From Companilactobacillus kimchii DSM 13961 = JCM 10707 (GTDB taxonomy: Bacteria > Bacillota > Bacilli > Lactobacillales > Lactobacillaceae), in the NCBI RefSeq assembly GCF_001435445.1, contig NZ_AZDH01000017.1, positions 288,936 through 352,935 on the forward strand: a DNA stretch of 64,000 bases, given 5' to 3'. The notes beneath the pieces were generated by a model. It made no database searches. It saw nothing but the letters and a program-made list of their open reading frames with translations, and was not told the DNA's origin. Position numbers and translations under genes: made by a program. Positions 54,684 to 63,721 of this stretch are shown piece after piece. Within the stretch, counting starts at the first letter, position 1. The number at the start of each line of letters is the position of its first letter.

Positions 54684-55385
54684 TTAAACATTAATCGTTT
54701 CTACCTTAATAACATTTTCATTCATTGACAATCCTTCAACGATGTCAACATAATCGATATTTTTTCCGAAATCAATTGAATAAACATTAGTATAAATCTT
54801 TGTATCATTAAAGTTAGATACGCTAAATCTTACACCTTCAACTGTTATATCATGTCTTTGAAAATACTCATCAATAAACTTCTTAGTATCTAATTTGTGT
54901 TTATACTCAATCTTCAGTTTTCGCACTGGACTGATTTTGATAATCTTTTTCAAGAAGCCCAATACTGCATAAACAACTAAGAAACCAACTATAGCAATAA
55001 TGTAATCACCCATACCAATAGCAATTCCTAGACAAGCAACTACCCAAAGACTGGCGGCAGTTGTTAAACCACGAATCGAGTGATGTTCTACAATAATTGT
55101 TCCAGCACCTAAAAATCCGATACCACTAACTACCTGAGCTATTAAACGAGCATCATCGGCCCGTAAAACACCTTTATATTGTGGATACTGGCGTGCCATT
55201 TCCAAAGCATCAAAACCAATATTTTTTTGAATCATCGCAATAATACAGGCACCTAAACAGACTAAAATATGTGTTCTTAAACCGGCAGGACGATGTTTAT
55301 ACGCCCGATCCAATCCAATAACACCTGAAAATATCACGGCCAATAGGAGTCGAATTACAACATTTAACACACTTAACTGGCTCAA
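54684..55385 (-). CDS. MgtC/SapB family membrane protein
   Basis: A 233-residue membrane protein with about four helices, starting SQLSVLNVVIRLLLAVIFSG and carrying the GLDRAYKHRPAGLRTHILVC motif of MgtC. MgtC affects virulence and Mg-starvation growth in other bacteria by inhibiting the F-ATPase. A C-terminal soluble domain (about residues 145-233, ACT-like strands) is present. I choose the TTG at 55385: TTGGAGGGA is six bases before it. The TTG at 55421 has no site. EIIA lies upstream. Confidence 0.82.
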   Translation of the reverse strand: MSQLSVLNVVIRLLLAVIFSGVIGLDRAYKHRPAGLRTHILVCLGACIIAMIQKNIGFDALEMARQYPQYKGVLRADDARLIAQVVSGIGFLGAGTIIVEHHSIRGLTTAASLWVVACLGIAIGMGDYIIAIVGFLVVYAVLGFLKKIIKISPVRKLKIEYKHKLDTKKFIDEYFQRHDITVEGVRFSVSNFNDTKIYTNVYSIDFGKNIDYVDIVEGLSMNENVIKVETINV

Positions 55386-55447
55386 AAATAATCCCTCCAA
55401 TATTCTCAATAAATAACTCAATTATTATAACATTATTATCTGTTTTT

Positions 55448-56032
55448 TTAATTTTGATTATTACTATTAATAAACATATTGACTATTTGTTCGGGACTCG
55501 TAGTTTCACTTAATGCATAACGGAAATTTGGTTTTAGTAACAAAATTGAAATACTGGCCAAATATTTTACATGCAAAAAATCAGGCTCGCTCTTAGGAAT
55601 TAACAAACTGATAGCCATATCAATTTTTTCATCATCCCACATAATTGGATTATTAAGTTTTATAACCAACATGGTCAGGTCTTTAATTGAATCATCAATA
55701 ACATGGGGTAAAACAATACCATCGCCTAAATTAGTTGATGCCTGTTGTTCACGCAGTAAGAACCGACCATATATCTCTTCTTCATCCAAACCTGACTGTT
55801 GTTCACAGGAAAATTTGGCCAAATAGTGTAATAACTCATTTTTCGAAGAAACAGAGACATCCACTCTGACATTTTGTGGCTTTAAGATCTGTGAAAAATC
55901 ACTCGTCTCTTCGTCCTTACTTCGTGCCTTATTTTGAGGATCATTAATATCATTAGTTAAAATAGTATTATTATCTTTTTCTTTCTTGGTAAAAGCATTT
56001 CTTAACTGGTTCCACAATGATTGATGCATCAT
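55448..56032 (-). CDS. Stand-alone PTS EIIA protein, fructose/nitrogen class
   Basis: A 194-residue PTS EIIA with a 55-residue charged N-terminal extension, then a PTS type-2 EIIA domain with phospho-His110 in NLGDGIVLPHV. No EIIB or EIIC gene is next to it, so it is probably regulatory (PtsN-like) or serves a distant transporter. The extension is unlike known PtsN. GGAGG lies before the first ATG at 56032. It follows the phosphatase gene on the same strand across a terminator. Confidence 0.8.
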   Translation of the reverse strand: MMHQSLWNQLRNAFTKKEKDNNTILTNDINDPQNKARSKDEETSDFSQILKPQNVRVDVSVSSKNELLHYLAKFSCEQQSGLDEEEIYGRFLLREQQASTNLGDGIVLPHVIDDSIKDLTMLVIKLNNPIMWDDEKIDMAISLLIPKSEPDFLHVKYLASISILLLKPNFRYALSETTSPEQIVNMFINSNNQN

Positions 56033-56045
56033 ACAACCTCCATAA

Positions 56046-56082
56046 CAAAAAAGTCAAAATCTCAAATAGAGTTTGACTTTTA
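56046..56082 (-). terminator. Terminator of the phosphatase gene
   Basis: AAAAGTCAAACTC pairs with GAGATTTTGACTTTT with one bulge, then a minus-strand T6 run. Confidence 0.8.
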
Positions 56083-56532
56083 GGAACTTAATTCTTCTAG
56101 CCAAACAGGCAAAACTTCTGCTAACTGATGATAAGTCCGATTAAACTTGTGATCATACCAAGGATCTTCAATTACCGCGTTACTATTTAAAGCCTCATAG
56201 GCCATATGGATTTTATCTTTATCAGAGATAGGCGCCATTTGTTTCAAATCAATAATATTCTGGTCATCCATACCGATAATTAAATCAGCCTCATCAAAAT
56301 CCTGAGCAGTTATTTGCTTAGCAACATGCTTAATAATAGGAACATTTCTTTTCTTCAGTTCAGCAATAGCACCAGGATGAGGCGCATTACCAATTTCATA
56401 AGTTGATGTAGACCGTGATTCAACTTTAATTGATGAATTCAAATTCTGTTCGTCAACTAATTGTTTCATCATCATTTCTGCCATCGGCGAACGACAGATA
56501 TTTCCTAAACAGACAAAAATGATTTTCTTCAT
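56080..56532 (-). CDS. Low-molecular-weight protein tyrosine phosphatase
   Basis: A 150-residue cysteine phosphatase. The P loop is C8-LGNI-C-R14-S (VCLGNICRSP) near the N-terminus, and the general acid aspartate lies in EDPWYD. Related proteins reverse tyrosine phosphorylation, often on BY-kinases of exopolysaccharide synthesis or on arginine; the target here is unknown and no kinase is adjacent. It follows the HTH gene after two bases. Confidence 0.93.
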   Translation of the reverse strand: MKKIIFVCLGNICRSPMAEMMMKQLVDEQNLNSSIKVESRSTSTYEIGNAPHPGAIAELKKRNVPIIKHVAKQITAQDFDEADLIIGMDDQNIIDLKQMAPISDKDKIHMAYEALNSNAVIEDPWYDHKFNRTYHQLAEVLPVWLEELSS

Positions 56533-56534
56533 AA

Positions 56535-56816
56535 TTATAACAGTCCTAATCTCTTCTTAACTTCATGTAGTTGAGCTTCTAAAACAGGATCCTTACGGCT
56601 CAAGACATCTAGCATGTTGGGTCGTGACCCTTGTTGTGCTTGAGAAGTCTTTTCAGCCTTTTTCACTGGCTTTGTCTGTGATTTCTTATACTTTCTTACC
56701 CATGCAGCTACTTGTTGGTATGAAATTCCGTACTTTTCACCAGTAGCTTTGTAGTTGTTATCATGCTCTACTGCATATTGGGCAATTTCTTTTTGTTGAC
56801 TAACATTGTAATTCAT
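56535..56816 (-). CDS. Helix-turn-helix protein, IS3 OrfA-like
   Basis: A 93-residue protein with an N-terminal helix-turn-helix (KEIAQYAVEHDNNYKATGEKYGISYQQVAAW) like the InsE/OrfA part of IS3 transposases, followed by a Lys/Gln-rich linker and a C-terminal helix. It has no OrfB partner and no inverted repeats around it, and overlaps the phosphatase operon (2-base spacing). It may be a domesticated transposase helper or a regulator. Function unknown. Confidence 0.7.
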   Translation of the reverse strand: MNYNVSQQKEIAQYAVEHDNNYKATGEKYGISYQQVAAWVRKYKKSQTKPVKKAEKTSQAQQGSRPNMLDVLSRKDPVLEAQLHEVKKRLGLL

Positions 56817-56908
56817 ACTAAAAACTCCTAAATAGCTTATTACAAAAAATTATACCATAGAACGCAACACCATTATTGATAGAACAAAGTTTAGCAAATT
56901 GAGACCAC

Positions 56909-57015
56909 AAAAAAATGGCAGCTCAGGGAGGAACTACCATCAATCTTATATTCTTATGTAATCATAAAATCATCTAACAAAGATTTAGCACGAACCTTTG
57001 CTCACAAATAATACT
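56909..57015 (-). ncRNA. Candidate small RNA
   Basis: A free-standing transcription unit without a credible gene: TTGTAA at 57045-57050, a 17-base spacer and TATAAT at 57022-57027 (minus strand), then about 105 bases ending in GGTAGTTCC...GCTGCC (GGYAG stem) and seven T at 56909-56915. The longest ORF inside it is 11 codons with no ribosome site. No family recognised. Confidence 0.5.
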
Positions 57016-57084
57016 AACATAATTATACATAATAATAAGTAAGTTTACAAAAGTCGACAACTTTTTATAAATCAGTTTCTCACT

Positions 57085-57116
57085 AAAAAAAGAGCTCTCT
57101 ACACAGCCCTTTTTTA
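57085..57116. terminator. Bidirectional terminator in the intergenic region
   Basis: AAAAAAAGAGCT pairs with AGCCCTTTTTT with one mismatch around CTCTACAC. It probably ends mleR (minus) 245 bases downstream of its stop, or isolates the small RNA from it. Confidence 0.6.
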
Positions 57117-57360
57117 TAAGTGGATTATTTAAACATGACTATCCCACAAGATTCTAATCCATTTTAATTATAAAAAGTGATAATTACACAATATATTCAC
57201 AAAATTAAACACTATATTGATGAAGTATAGTATCTTAATTCCTTAATATAATTAATCCACTTCCCCAATAACCAATTCATTAATATCAATTGGCAATTAT
57301 ATTTTACTAGAATGGGCTAGACCTGTATACCATACTTTATTCATAACTAAAAATTATTAT
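57117..57360. other. Non-coding AT-rich stretch
   Basis: No supportable gene. It contains an inverted TGGATTA...TAATCCA pair (57120-57164) and CCAATT...AATTGG (57270-57291). I see no promoter or riboswitch pattern I can name. It may be the 3' untranslated region of mleR. Confidence 0.4.
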
Positions 57361-58230
57361 CTAAATATTCTTAAAAATTTTCATCAATTGATTTAGGACC
57401 GTACTGCTAATCATATTGTGCCGATAAACAAACAAAATATAGAAAGACGGCAAATCTAAATCGTCAATATGAATTTCTTGAATTCCGGGAACATCCTGAA
57501 TGGCCGTTTCAGTAACAAAGCTAAAACCCTTATCCTGTTTAACTAAGCTCAACATTAAACGATAATCGTTCGTTTTGAACATCGTATGAGGTTTAACGTT
57601 ATATCGTTCAATAATTCTTTCCAGTACTTGACTGTGAACAGATTTTTCATCTAGTGAAATAAAATCTTCGTCAAATAATTTTTTAACTGAAGTAATATTA
57701 GACACGTCCCGATTGGATGAAGCAATAAATTTAAAATGATGTTCCTTAATTAACTGATAATCTAACTGTTTCTCTTGTGGCAGAATGGTAGATCCTAACA
57801 AGGATAAATCAATTTTGCCACTTTTTAATTCCGACAATAATTGACGAGAACTAGCCCCCTCAGGCATGATGCTATTCAATAAATCAGCATCCCGTAACTG
57901 ATCAAATACTTTAGGAATAACATAATTGCTGATAATTGGTGGCCATCCCATAATAATTTTTTTTCGTTTGATTCTATTCATATCATCACTAATCAAATCA
58001 TTTTCTAACAAGATCTTATTTATATGAGCTAATAATTGTTCTCCAGCATAGGTCAGCGACAACGAATTAGCATAACTCTTTCGCTTTACTAGAGAAATCC
58101 CATAAGTATCCTCCAATCTTTTTAGAGAATAAGTAATAGTTGGTTGACTAACGCCAAAGAAATTGGCTGTATCTGAAAAGCTCTTCGATTCTGACAATTT
58201 TTTGAAGTATTGGTAATCTTTTATATTCAT
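57361..58230 (-). CDS. mleR: LysR-family regulator of malolactic genes
   Basis: A 289-residue LysR regulator, divergent from mleS. N-terminal helix-turn-helix MNIKDYQYFKKLSESKSFSD, then FFGVSQPTITYSLKRLE, and a substrate-binding domain that would sense L-malate. This divergent mleR-mleSP layout is known from Lactococcus and lactobacilli. The ATG at 58230 follows AGG by seven bases; an ATG two codons earlier is possible. Confidence 0.88.
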   Translation of the reverse strand: MNIKDYQYFKKLSESKSFSDTANFFGVSQPTITYSLKRLEDTYGISLVKRKSYANSLSLTYAGEQLLAHINKILLENDLISDDMNRIKRKKIIMGWPPIISNYVIPKVFDQLRDADLLNSIMPEGASSRQLLSELKSGKIDLSLLGSTILPQEKQLDYQLIKEHHFKFIASSNRDVSNITSVKKLFDEDFISLDEKSVHSQVLERIIERYNVKPHTMFKTNDYRLMLSLVKQDKGFSFVTETAIQDVPGIQEIHIDDLDLPSFYILFVYRHNMISSTVLNQLMKIFKNI

Positions 58231-58392
58231 GTTCATACCTATAAATTTTATTTATCAAAGATGATATATTTGACTATATTTTTTATTATGTTTTATAGTA
58301 CCATACGAAAGTTATTTACGAACACCAATAATAAATATGCCATGTGGGCTATATATAAATTTCATTATCCGTAAATTTATTTTATATAATCC

Positions 58393-58410
58393 GATATATA
58401 AACGTATATC
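58393..58410 (+). promoter_or_regulatory. Palindrome in the mleR-mleS intergenic region
   Basis: GATATATAAACGTATATC: 6-bp perfect arms separated by 6 bases. LysR boxes often have such dyads (T-N11-A core; here T...A spacing fits within it). A second, weaker element is the repeat ATTATCCG/ATAATCCG just upstream. A candidate MleR operator, about 50-70 bases before mleS. Confidence 0.45.
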
Positions 58411-58462
58411 AATTATTATAGTGTTTACTTGTACAAAAAATTAATTAGGAGGAATTAATTCT

Positions 58463-60085
58463 ATGAAATATGAGGGTTTAGATTTATTAAATAATCACTT
58501 CTTAAATAAAGGTACTGCCTTTACTAAAGAAGAAAGAAAAGAAAATCATCTTGAAGGCTTGCTTCCACCATTCGTTCAAACTTTGGATCAACAAGTTGAA
58601 CAAGCTTACGAAAACTATTCAAATAAGAGCACATTTCTTGATAAGAGAATGTATTTGATGGATTTATTCAATGAAAACATTACTTTGTTCTACAAACTAT
58701 TTAGCAAACACGTTTACGAATTCATGCCTGTTGTTTATGATCCAACAATTGCTGACACAATTGAAAACTACAGTCATTTCTTCTTAGATCCACAAAATGC
58801 CGCTTTCCTATCAATCGATGATCCTGATGACATCGAAGCATCATTAAAGAATGCTGCTAAGGGTCGTGACATCAAACTTATCGTTGTTACTGATGGTGAG
58901 GGTATCCTTGGTATTGGTGACTGGGGTGTCCAAGGTGTTGACATCTCTGTTGGTAAATTGATGGTTTATACAGCTGCTGCTGGTGTTGATCCTAAATCAG
59001 TTCTTCCTGTTGTTCTTGATGTAGGTACAAACAGAAAAGAATTGCTTGATGATGATCTATACATGGGTAACCGTCACGAACGTGTTACTGGCGATAAGTA
59101 TTACAACTTTGTTGACCAATTTGTTGAAACTGCTGAGAATCTTTTCCCTAACATGTATCTTCACTTTGAAGACTTTGGTCGTAGCAATGCTGCCAATATC
59201 TTAAACAAATACAAAGATCAAATTCTTACATTTAATGATGATATTCAGGGTACAGGTATTATCACCCTTGCTGGTATCCTTGGTGCTTTGAATATTTCTA
59301 AACAAAAGCTGACTGATCAAGTTTACCTATCATTTGGTGCTGGTACTGCTGGTGCTGGTATTACAAAGAGAATCTTTGATTCAATGGTTGAAGAAGGCCT
59401 ATCTGAAGAAGAAGCTAAGAAACATTTCTACTTAGTTGATAAGCAAGGTCTATTGTTCGATGATACTGAAGATCTAACACCAGAACAAAAACCATTTACT
59501 AGAAAACGTAGCGAATTTGCTAACGCTGATGAACTAACAAACTTGGAAGCAGTTGTTAAGGCTGTTCATCCTACAATTCTTGTTGGTACATCAACACAAC
59601 CTGGTACTTTCACTGAAGCAGTTATTAAAGAAATGGCTGCTCATACTGAACGTCCAATTATCTTCCCATTATCAAATCCTACAAAACTTGCTGAAGCTAA
59701 GGCTGAAGATCTTTTGAAGTGGACTGATGGTAAGGCTCTTATTGCTACAGGTATTCCTGTTGATCCAATCGAATACAATGGCGTAACTTACAATATTGGA
59801 CAAGCTAACAATGCCTTGGTATATCCTGGTCTTGGTCTTGGTTCAATGGCTGTTAACGCTAAATTGCTTAGCGATGGTATGATCAATAAAGCTGCTCACT
59901 CATTGGGTGGTATCGTTGATCCTACAGAACCAGGTGCTGCAGTATTGCCTCCTGTTTCAAAATTAGATAAATTCAGTATTACAGTTGCTGAGGGTGTTGC
60001 ACAAGAAGCTATTGATGAAAAATTATCATCTGCTTCTGATGCTAAGAAGGCTGTTGCTGATCTTAAGTGGGAACCTAAATATTAA
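58463..60085 (+). CDS. mleS: Malolactic enzyme
   Basis: Decarboxylates L-malate directly to L-lactate and CO2 using NAD and Mn. A 540-residue malic-enzyme family protein of the length of known malolactic enzymes; it contains the FNDDIQGTG metal-binding motif, [10 protein letters not shown] as NAD loop and [17 protein letters not shown] precedes the ATG. The malate permease follows after 34 bases, so uptake and decarboxylation are co-expressed. This deacidifies the cell and generates proton-motive force. Confidence 0.95.
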   Translation: MKYEGLDLLNNHFLNKGTAFTKEERKENHLEGLLPPFVQTLDQQVEQAYENYSNKSTFLDKRMYLMDLFNENITLFYKLFSKHVYEFMPVVYDPTIADTIENYSHFFLDPQNAAFLSIDDPDDIEASLKNAAKGRDIKLIVVTDGEGILGIGDWGVQGVDISVGKLMVYTAAAGVDPKSVLPVVLDVGTNRKELLDDDLYMGNRHERVTGDKYYNFVDQFVETAENLFPNMYLHFEDFGRSNAANILNKYKDQILTFNDDIQGTGIITLAGILGALNISKQKLTDQVYLSFGAGTAGAGITKRIFDSMVEEGLSEEEAKKHFYLVDKQGLLFDDTEDLTPEQKPFTRKRSEFANADELTNLEAVVKAVHPTILVGTSTQPGTFTEAVIKEMAAHTERPIIFPLSNPTKLAEAKAEDLLKWTDGKALIATGIPVDPIEYNGVTYNIGQANNALVYPGLGLGSMAVNAKLLSDGMINKAAHSLGGIVDPTEPGAAVLPPVSKLDKFSITVAEGVAQEAIDEKLSSASDAKKAVADLKWEPKY

Positions 60086-60119
60086 TATATAAATTTATCA
60101 ATAAAGGGGAATTATTTTT

Positions 60120-61085
60120 ATGGCTGCATTTATCACTTCACTAGAAAGTGTTGCTGAAATCGTTATTGTTATCGCCTTAGGATACTGGTTAAGAGGATCA
60201 GGTCGACTAGGTGATGAATTCAAGGGTAATATTTCATTCATTATCATGAAGATTGCCTTACCTGCTTCTATCTTTGTTTCTGTTCTTAAATACTTAAACA
60301 GAGATAAATTAGCCAGTTTATCTGGTGGTTTGATCTTTACCTTTGCTAGTTTTACTTTAGGCTACATCGTAGCTTGGATCTTAACTAAAGTATTCCGTAT
60401 CAGAAAAGGTCGTCGTGGTACTTTTATTAACATGTTCGTTAATGCTAATACTATCTTCATTGGCTTACCATTGAACATGGCGCTATTTGGTACAAAGAGT
60501 TTACCTTACTTCCTTGTTTACTATGTTATGAACACAATTTCTACTTGGGCCGTTGGTATCTTCTTCATCTCAAGTGATGATCCAACAGTTGAAAAAGGTG
60601 CTAAGAAAGACTTTAACTGGAAGAAACTTCTACCTGCTCCACTTGTTGGTTTCTTAGTTTCATTAGTCTTCTTACTACTAGCTATTCCTGTTCCAGAATG
60701 GATCAATAAGACTTTGGACATGGTCGGTGGTATCGTTACACCAATGTCTCTTATCTACATTGGTATTATCTTAGCTGATGCCGGTTTGAAATCTATCAAA
60801 TTCGACCGTGATACAATTCTTGCCTTAGTTGGTAGATTTATCGTTGCTCCTGCTTTGATGATCAGTATCATCTTGTTAGGTAAATCAATGATGGGTACTA
60901 ACTTACCTGCTCTAGAAAGTAGCTCATTCATCATTCAATCTGCTGCTCCTGGACTTGCTGTTCTACCTATCTTGGTTGACCAATCACATGGTGATGTCGA
61001 CTATGCAACAAACCTTGTTACAACTTCAACCGTTCTATTCGTTATCGTTGTTCCAATCTTGATGCAAGTAGCAAACTTGATCTAA
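60120..61085 (+). CDS. mleP: Malate permease (AEC family)
   Basis: A 321-residue membrane protein with about ten helices, of the auxin efflux carrier family, as in MleP of lactococci. It opens with SLESVAEIVIVIALGYWLRG and shows the broken GLPLN/AAPGLAVLPILV helix repeats of the family. Position behind mleS supports malate uptake and lactate exchange. AAAGGGG precedes the ATG. Confidence 0.88.
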   Translation: MAAFITSLESVAEIVIVIALGYWLRGSGRLGDEFKGNISFIIMKIALPASIFVSVLKYLNRDKLASLSGGLIFTFASFTLGYIVAWILTKVFRIRKGRRGTFINMFVNANTIFIGLPLNMALFGTKSLPYFLVYYVMNTISTWAVGIFFISSDDPTVEKGAKKDFNWKKLLPAPLVGFLVSLVFLLLAIPVPEWINKTLDMVGGIVTPMSLIYIGIILADAGLKSIKFDRDTILALVGRFIVAPALMISIILLGKSMMGTNLPALESSSFIIQSAAPGLAVLPILVDQSHGDVDYATNLVTTSTVLFVIVVPILMQVANLI

Positions 61086-61197
61086 TTAAGAACCATTCAC
61101 ACATTTAAAACCTCCTATAAATACCTTTTCACATTCATTTAAAGATTGAACTTTCCGTGTTCACTCTTTCAACTGATTTTTATATCTAACACATAAC

Positions 61198-61244
61198 AAA
61201 AAAAGCTTCTTAACCTGGAATAATCCGAGTTAAGAAGCTTTTTT
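61198..61244. terminator. Bidirectional terminator between mleP and the PTS operon
   Basis: AAAAAGCTTCTTAAC and its perfect complement around 13 bases, with A and T runs on both sides. Confidence 0.9.
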
Positions 61245-61245
61245 G

Positions 61246-61572
61246 CTACCCACGTTTTTTAAATACTTCAATTAAATGTTTTACCAAATTATATTCGGTA
61301 TTAACTGACATCATCGTATCTTGAGCATGAGTAAATAAAACTGAATATTCTAATTGCTCGCCTTCAGCTTCTTTCTGAATCTTATCTGTTTGCAATGCAT
61401 GTGCCGTCAAGAGCTTTTCATGAGCCTGCTTTAATAATTGCTCAGACTCATCATATTTTGCCTCTCCAACTAAATCTAGAGCTTGCATAATAAATTTTCT
61501 AGCATCACCAGAAAAAATTATCATCTGCATTGTTTGGCGTAAATCACTATTGTTCTCTGTTTCATCTATCAT
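61246..61572 (-). CDS. celC: PTS lactose/cellobiose EIIA subunit
   Basis: A 108-residue PTS EIIA of the lactose/cellobiose family, phospho-His82 in VLFTHAQDTMMS. It carries phosphate from HPr to EIIB. It lies two bases after the EIIC gene and is the last gene of the unit. The sugar is probably cellobiose or another beta-glucoside; the EIIC type, not the lactose type, suggests this. Confidence 0.93.
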   Translation of the reverse strand: MIDETENNSDLRQTMQMIIFSGDARKFIMQALDLVGEAKYDESEQLLKQAHEKLLTAHALQTDKIQKEAEGEQLEYSVLFTHAQDTMMSVNTEYNLVKHLIEVFKKRG

Positions 61573-61573
61573 T

Positions 61574-62791
61574 TTATTTACCTGTTTCCTTTTTTACTAA
61601 TTCACGATCGTATGCTTTGAAAAAGGGATACCAAATCAAAGCTGCTACTAAGAAGATAATTACTACTAAAATGATTGAACCAATCGTATGTCCGTTGATC
61701 CAGGTATTGATTGGAAATGGCACATACCACATTTGGAAGACAGCATCAGGAATTCTACCTATGCCCGTTTTCAATCCTAACCAAACGATAATTGGTAAAA
61801 TAACTCCTTGAATCCACATTGGGATCATCAAATAAGGATTCCAAACAATTGATCCAAAGACTACCGGTTCATTGATGTTAAAAATACTGGGAACAATAAA
61901 AGCTTTACCCAAAACTTTTAGACGCTGGGATTTGGCTAAGAACAACATCATTAATACTAATGGCATCGTACATCCGACCCCACCAATCCATAAGTATGTT
62001 GAAAACATTGTCTCCCCGGTAACAATATTCTGTGCCCCGTGAATCTGATTGGCTTGAATAGCAGCTAAATAAACCGGTGTTGTAATTGGTGTCAAAATCC
62101 AAGTAGAAATTCCCATCGAATAGATCAAACAATTGATCAACATGACTAAAACAAAACCAGGCAAAGTCTCTACAATACTAGCCAATGGCGAAAACATTTG
62201 AATAATCAATTGATAGATATTTATTTTTAAAACATTAACTAATACGAAACCAACAGTAATCACAATACCTATTGGTAGCATTGAATCAAACCAAGCTGTT
62301 ACAAAATCAGGAATCACCGTATCTTCTGCGAAAAAACTAAATTTACCAAAGAATTCCATAATTAAGGCTGTAAAAACACCACAGATAATAGCGACAAACA
62401 TTCCACCAGCCCCAAAGTGACTGAATTCAAAAGTAGCGCCACCATCTTTAGACATCACTGGATTGATTAATAATAAGAACAAACCTAATGATGTTAATCC
62501 GGAAATAATTCTTTGCTTAGGCAATCTCTTTTTCTCCATCATATTGAATGGAATTAGAAATGCCACAAAAATCGAAATAATACCAAAAGTAAAATTACTA
62601 ATACCCGATAAATCAGGCCACCATTTCCAAATATTAGCGAATAAACCTAAAAAGGTAATTACTGAACTAACCAAAATAAATGGTAAAGTTTGAAGGATTG
62701 AATCTTTTAGAACATTGATCCAAATATTACGACTGATTCGATCCATTTTGGGTGCTACTTTTCCTTTAAAGATTGCCATAAAACTATTCAT
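61574..62791 (-). CDS. celB: PTS cellobiose-type EIIC permease
   Basis: A 405-residue membrane permease of the PTS lactose/cellobiose family, with about ten helices. Family motifs include FNINEPVVFGSIVWNPYLMIPM with the sugar-binding NEP, and GVGCTMPLVLMM. It imports the sugar while EIIB phosphorylates it. No beta-glucosidase gene is in view. GGAATAATA precedes the ATG; the start is otherwise ordinary. Confidence 0.93.
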   Translation of the reverse strand: MNSFMAIFKGKVAPKMDRISRNIWINVLKDSILQTLPFILVSSVITFLGLFANIWKWWPDLSGISNFTFGIISIFVAFLIPFNMMEKKRLPKQRIISGLTSLGLFLLLINPVMSKDGGATFEFSHFGAGGMFVAIICGVFTALIMEFFGKFSFFAEDTVIPDFVTAWFDSMLPIGIVITVGFVLVNVLKINIYQLIIQMFSPLASIVETLPGFVLVMLINCLIYSMGISTWILTPITTPVYLAAIQANQIHGAQNIVTGETMFSTYLWIGGVGCTMPLVLMMLFLAKSQRLKVLGKAFIVPSIFNINEPVVFGSIVWNPYLMIPMWIQGVILPIIVWLGLKTGIGRIPDAVFQMWYVPFPINTWINGHTIGSIILVVIIFLVAALIWYPFFKAYDRELVKKETGK

Positions 62792-62818
62792 TATTATTCC
62801 AAATCCTTTTCTCTGTTT

Positions 62819-63127
62819 TTAGTTGAGTACACTCTGAAGATGCTCCAAAGCCTGCTTTCCATCTAACATTGCATAATAATCAGGATTCATTAAAATTACC
62901 TTTTTATTTGTACCGGACACTGTTTGTTTAATCTCTGCCTCCATAAAGGCTAAGTGTGGTCCAATCATGATAACGTCGGTCTCATCTAAATAATTTTCTA
63001 ATTCAGCCTCACTACGCGCTTGAATCTGATAATCTAAGCCCTGCTTTTTAGCAGCTTTACGCATACTAACGGCCATAAAACCTGAAGATGCACCGGTACC
63101 ACAAACCAATAACACTTTTAAACTCAT
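62819..63127 (-). CDS. celA: PTS lactose/cellobiose EIIB subunit
   Basis: A 102-residue EIIB with phospho-Cys9 in VLLVCGTGASSGFMA. It passes the phosphoryl group to the sugar during transport. It is the first gene of the EIIB-EIIC-EIIA set. AAGGAG precedes the ATG. A promoter lies upstream at 63169-63197. Confidence 0.93.
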   Translation of the reverse strand: MSLKVLLVCGTGASSGFMAVSMRKAAKKQGLDYQIQARSEAELENYLDETDVIMIGPHLAFMEAEIKQTVSGTNKKVILMNPDYYAMLDGKQALEHLQSVLN

Positions 63128-63168
63128 AATTTCTCCTTAATTAATTGATTTATTTAATACAATTATTC

Positions 63169-63197
63169 AATTTAAAGAAGTCAAAAATAAAAGTCAA
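63169..63197 (-). promoter_or_regulatory. Promoter of the PTS operon
   Basis: Minus strand TTGACT (63192-63197), 17 bases, TAAATT (63169-63174). The sequence TTTGACTT occurs twice, 13 bases apart, over the -35 and spacer, a possible regulator direct repeat. Confidence 0.5.
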
Positions 63198-63243
63198 ATT
63201 TACCTTTAATTATTTAATTACTCCAAAACCGCTTTAAACCAAC

Positions 63244-63284
63244 AAAAAAAGCCAATGATTGTCATAAAATTTCGACAATCATCG
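63244..63284 (-). terminator. Terminator after the 110-residue gene
   Basis: CGATGATTGTC and GACAATCATTG pair around TAAAATTTC, then minus-strand T7. Confidence 0.85.
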
Positions 63285-63306
63285 ACCAAAATATCGGTAA
63301 AATATA

Positions 63307-63639
63307 CTATTTTTTAGGTGATATCAAACTAATCAAACGATTAACTAAATCCACAACTCGCTTGGAATCACTAGCAATCGCTGCCATATCTCTTTCTTTG
63401 ACCATAGTATGTGTTACTAACAATAAACTGACCGAATCAGTATCATCATTAAATTGTCCAATTGGTAGGTTCACATTATGATCATACATTGGAATAAGCC
63501 CTTCTTCGACTTTAACTATCTTTGAACCCTCTGGCATGCTCAAGATATAGCTCTTAATTCTCTTTAAACTAAATTTATCTTGATAGAAACCATAAATAAC
63601 CGTTAATTCATCCAAGATATATTTGATTTCATTATTCAT
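63307..63639 (-). CDS. Unknown 110-residue protein
   Basis: Soluble, with a helical N-terminus (YILDELTVIYGFYQDKFSLKR) and a likely alpha/beta C-terminal half. No family recognised. It lies between the kinase fragment and the PTS unit with its own terminator. Its start has GGGAG about nine bases upstream. Regulation of the neighbouring PTS genes is possible but only positional guesswork. Confidence 0.7.
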   Translation of the reverse strand: MNNEIKYILDELTVIYGFYQDKFSLKRIKSYILSMPEGSKIVKVEEGLIPMYDHNVNLPIGQFNDDTDSVSLLLVTHTMVKERDMAAIASDSKRVVDLVNRLISLISPKK

Positions 63640-63721
63640 ACTTAATCCACTCCCATTAAAATGAAACTGTCTTTACTTATAGTATCTCTCTTATTTCCAT
63701 AAATTGACAAGGATGTTAGGC

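Noticed and set aside
57210-57290. Minus-strand ORF of 22 codons MNWLLGKWINYIKELRYYTS (amphipathic, toxin-like)
   Set aside because: No ribosome site before the ATG and no promoter; the likeness to small membrane toxins comes from AT-rich sequence.
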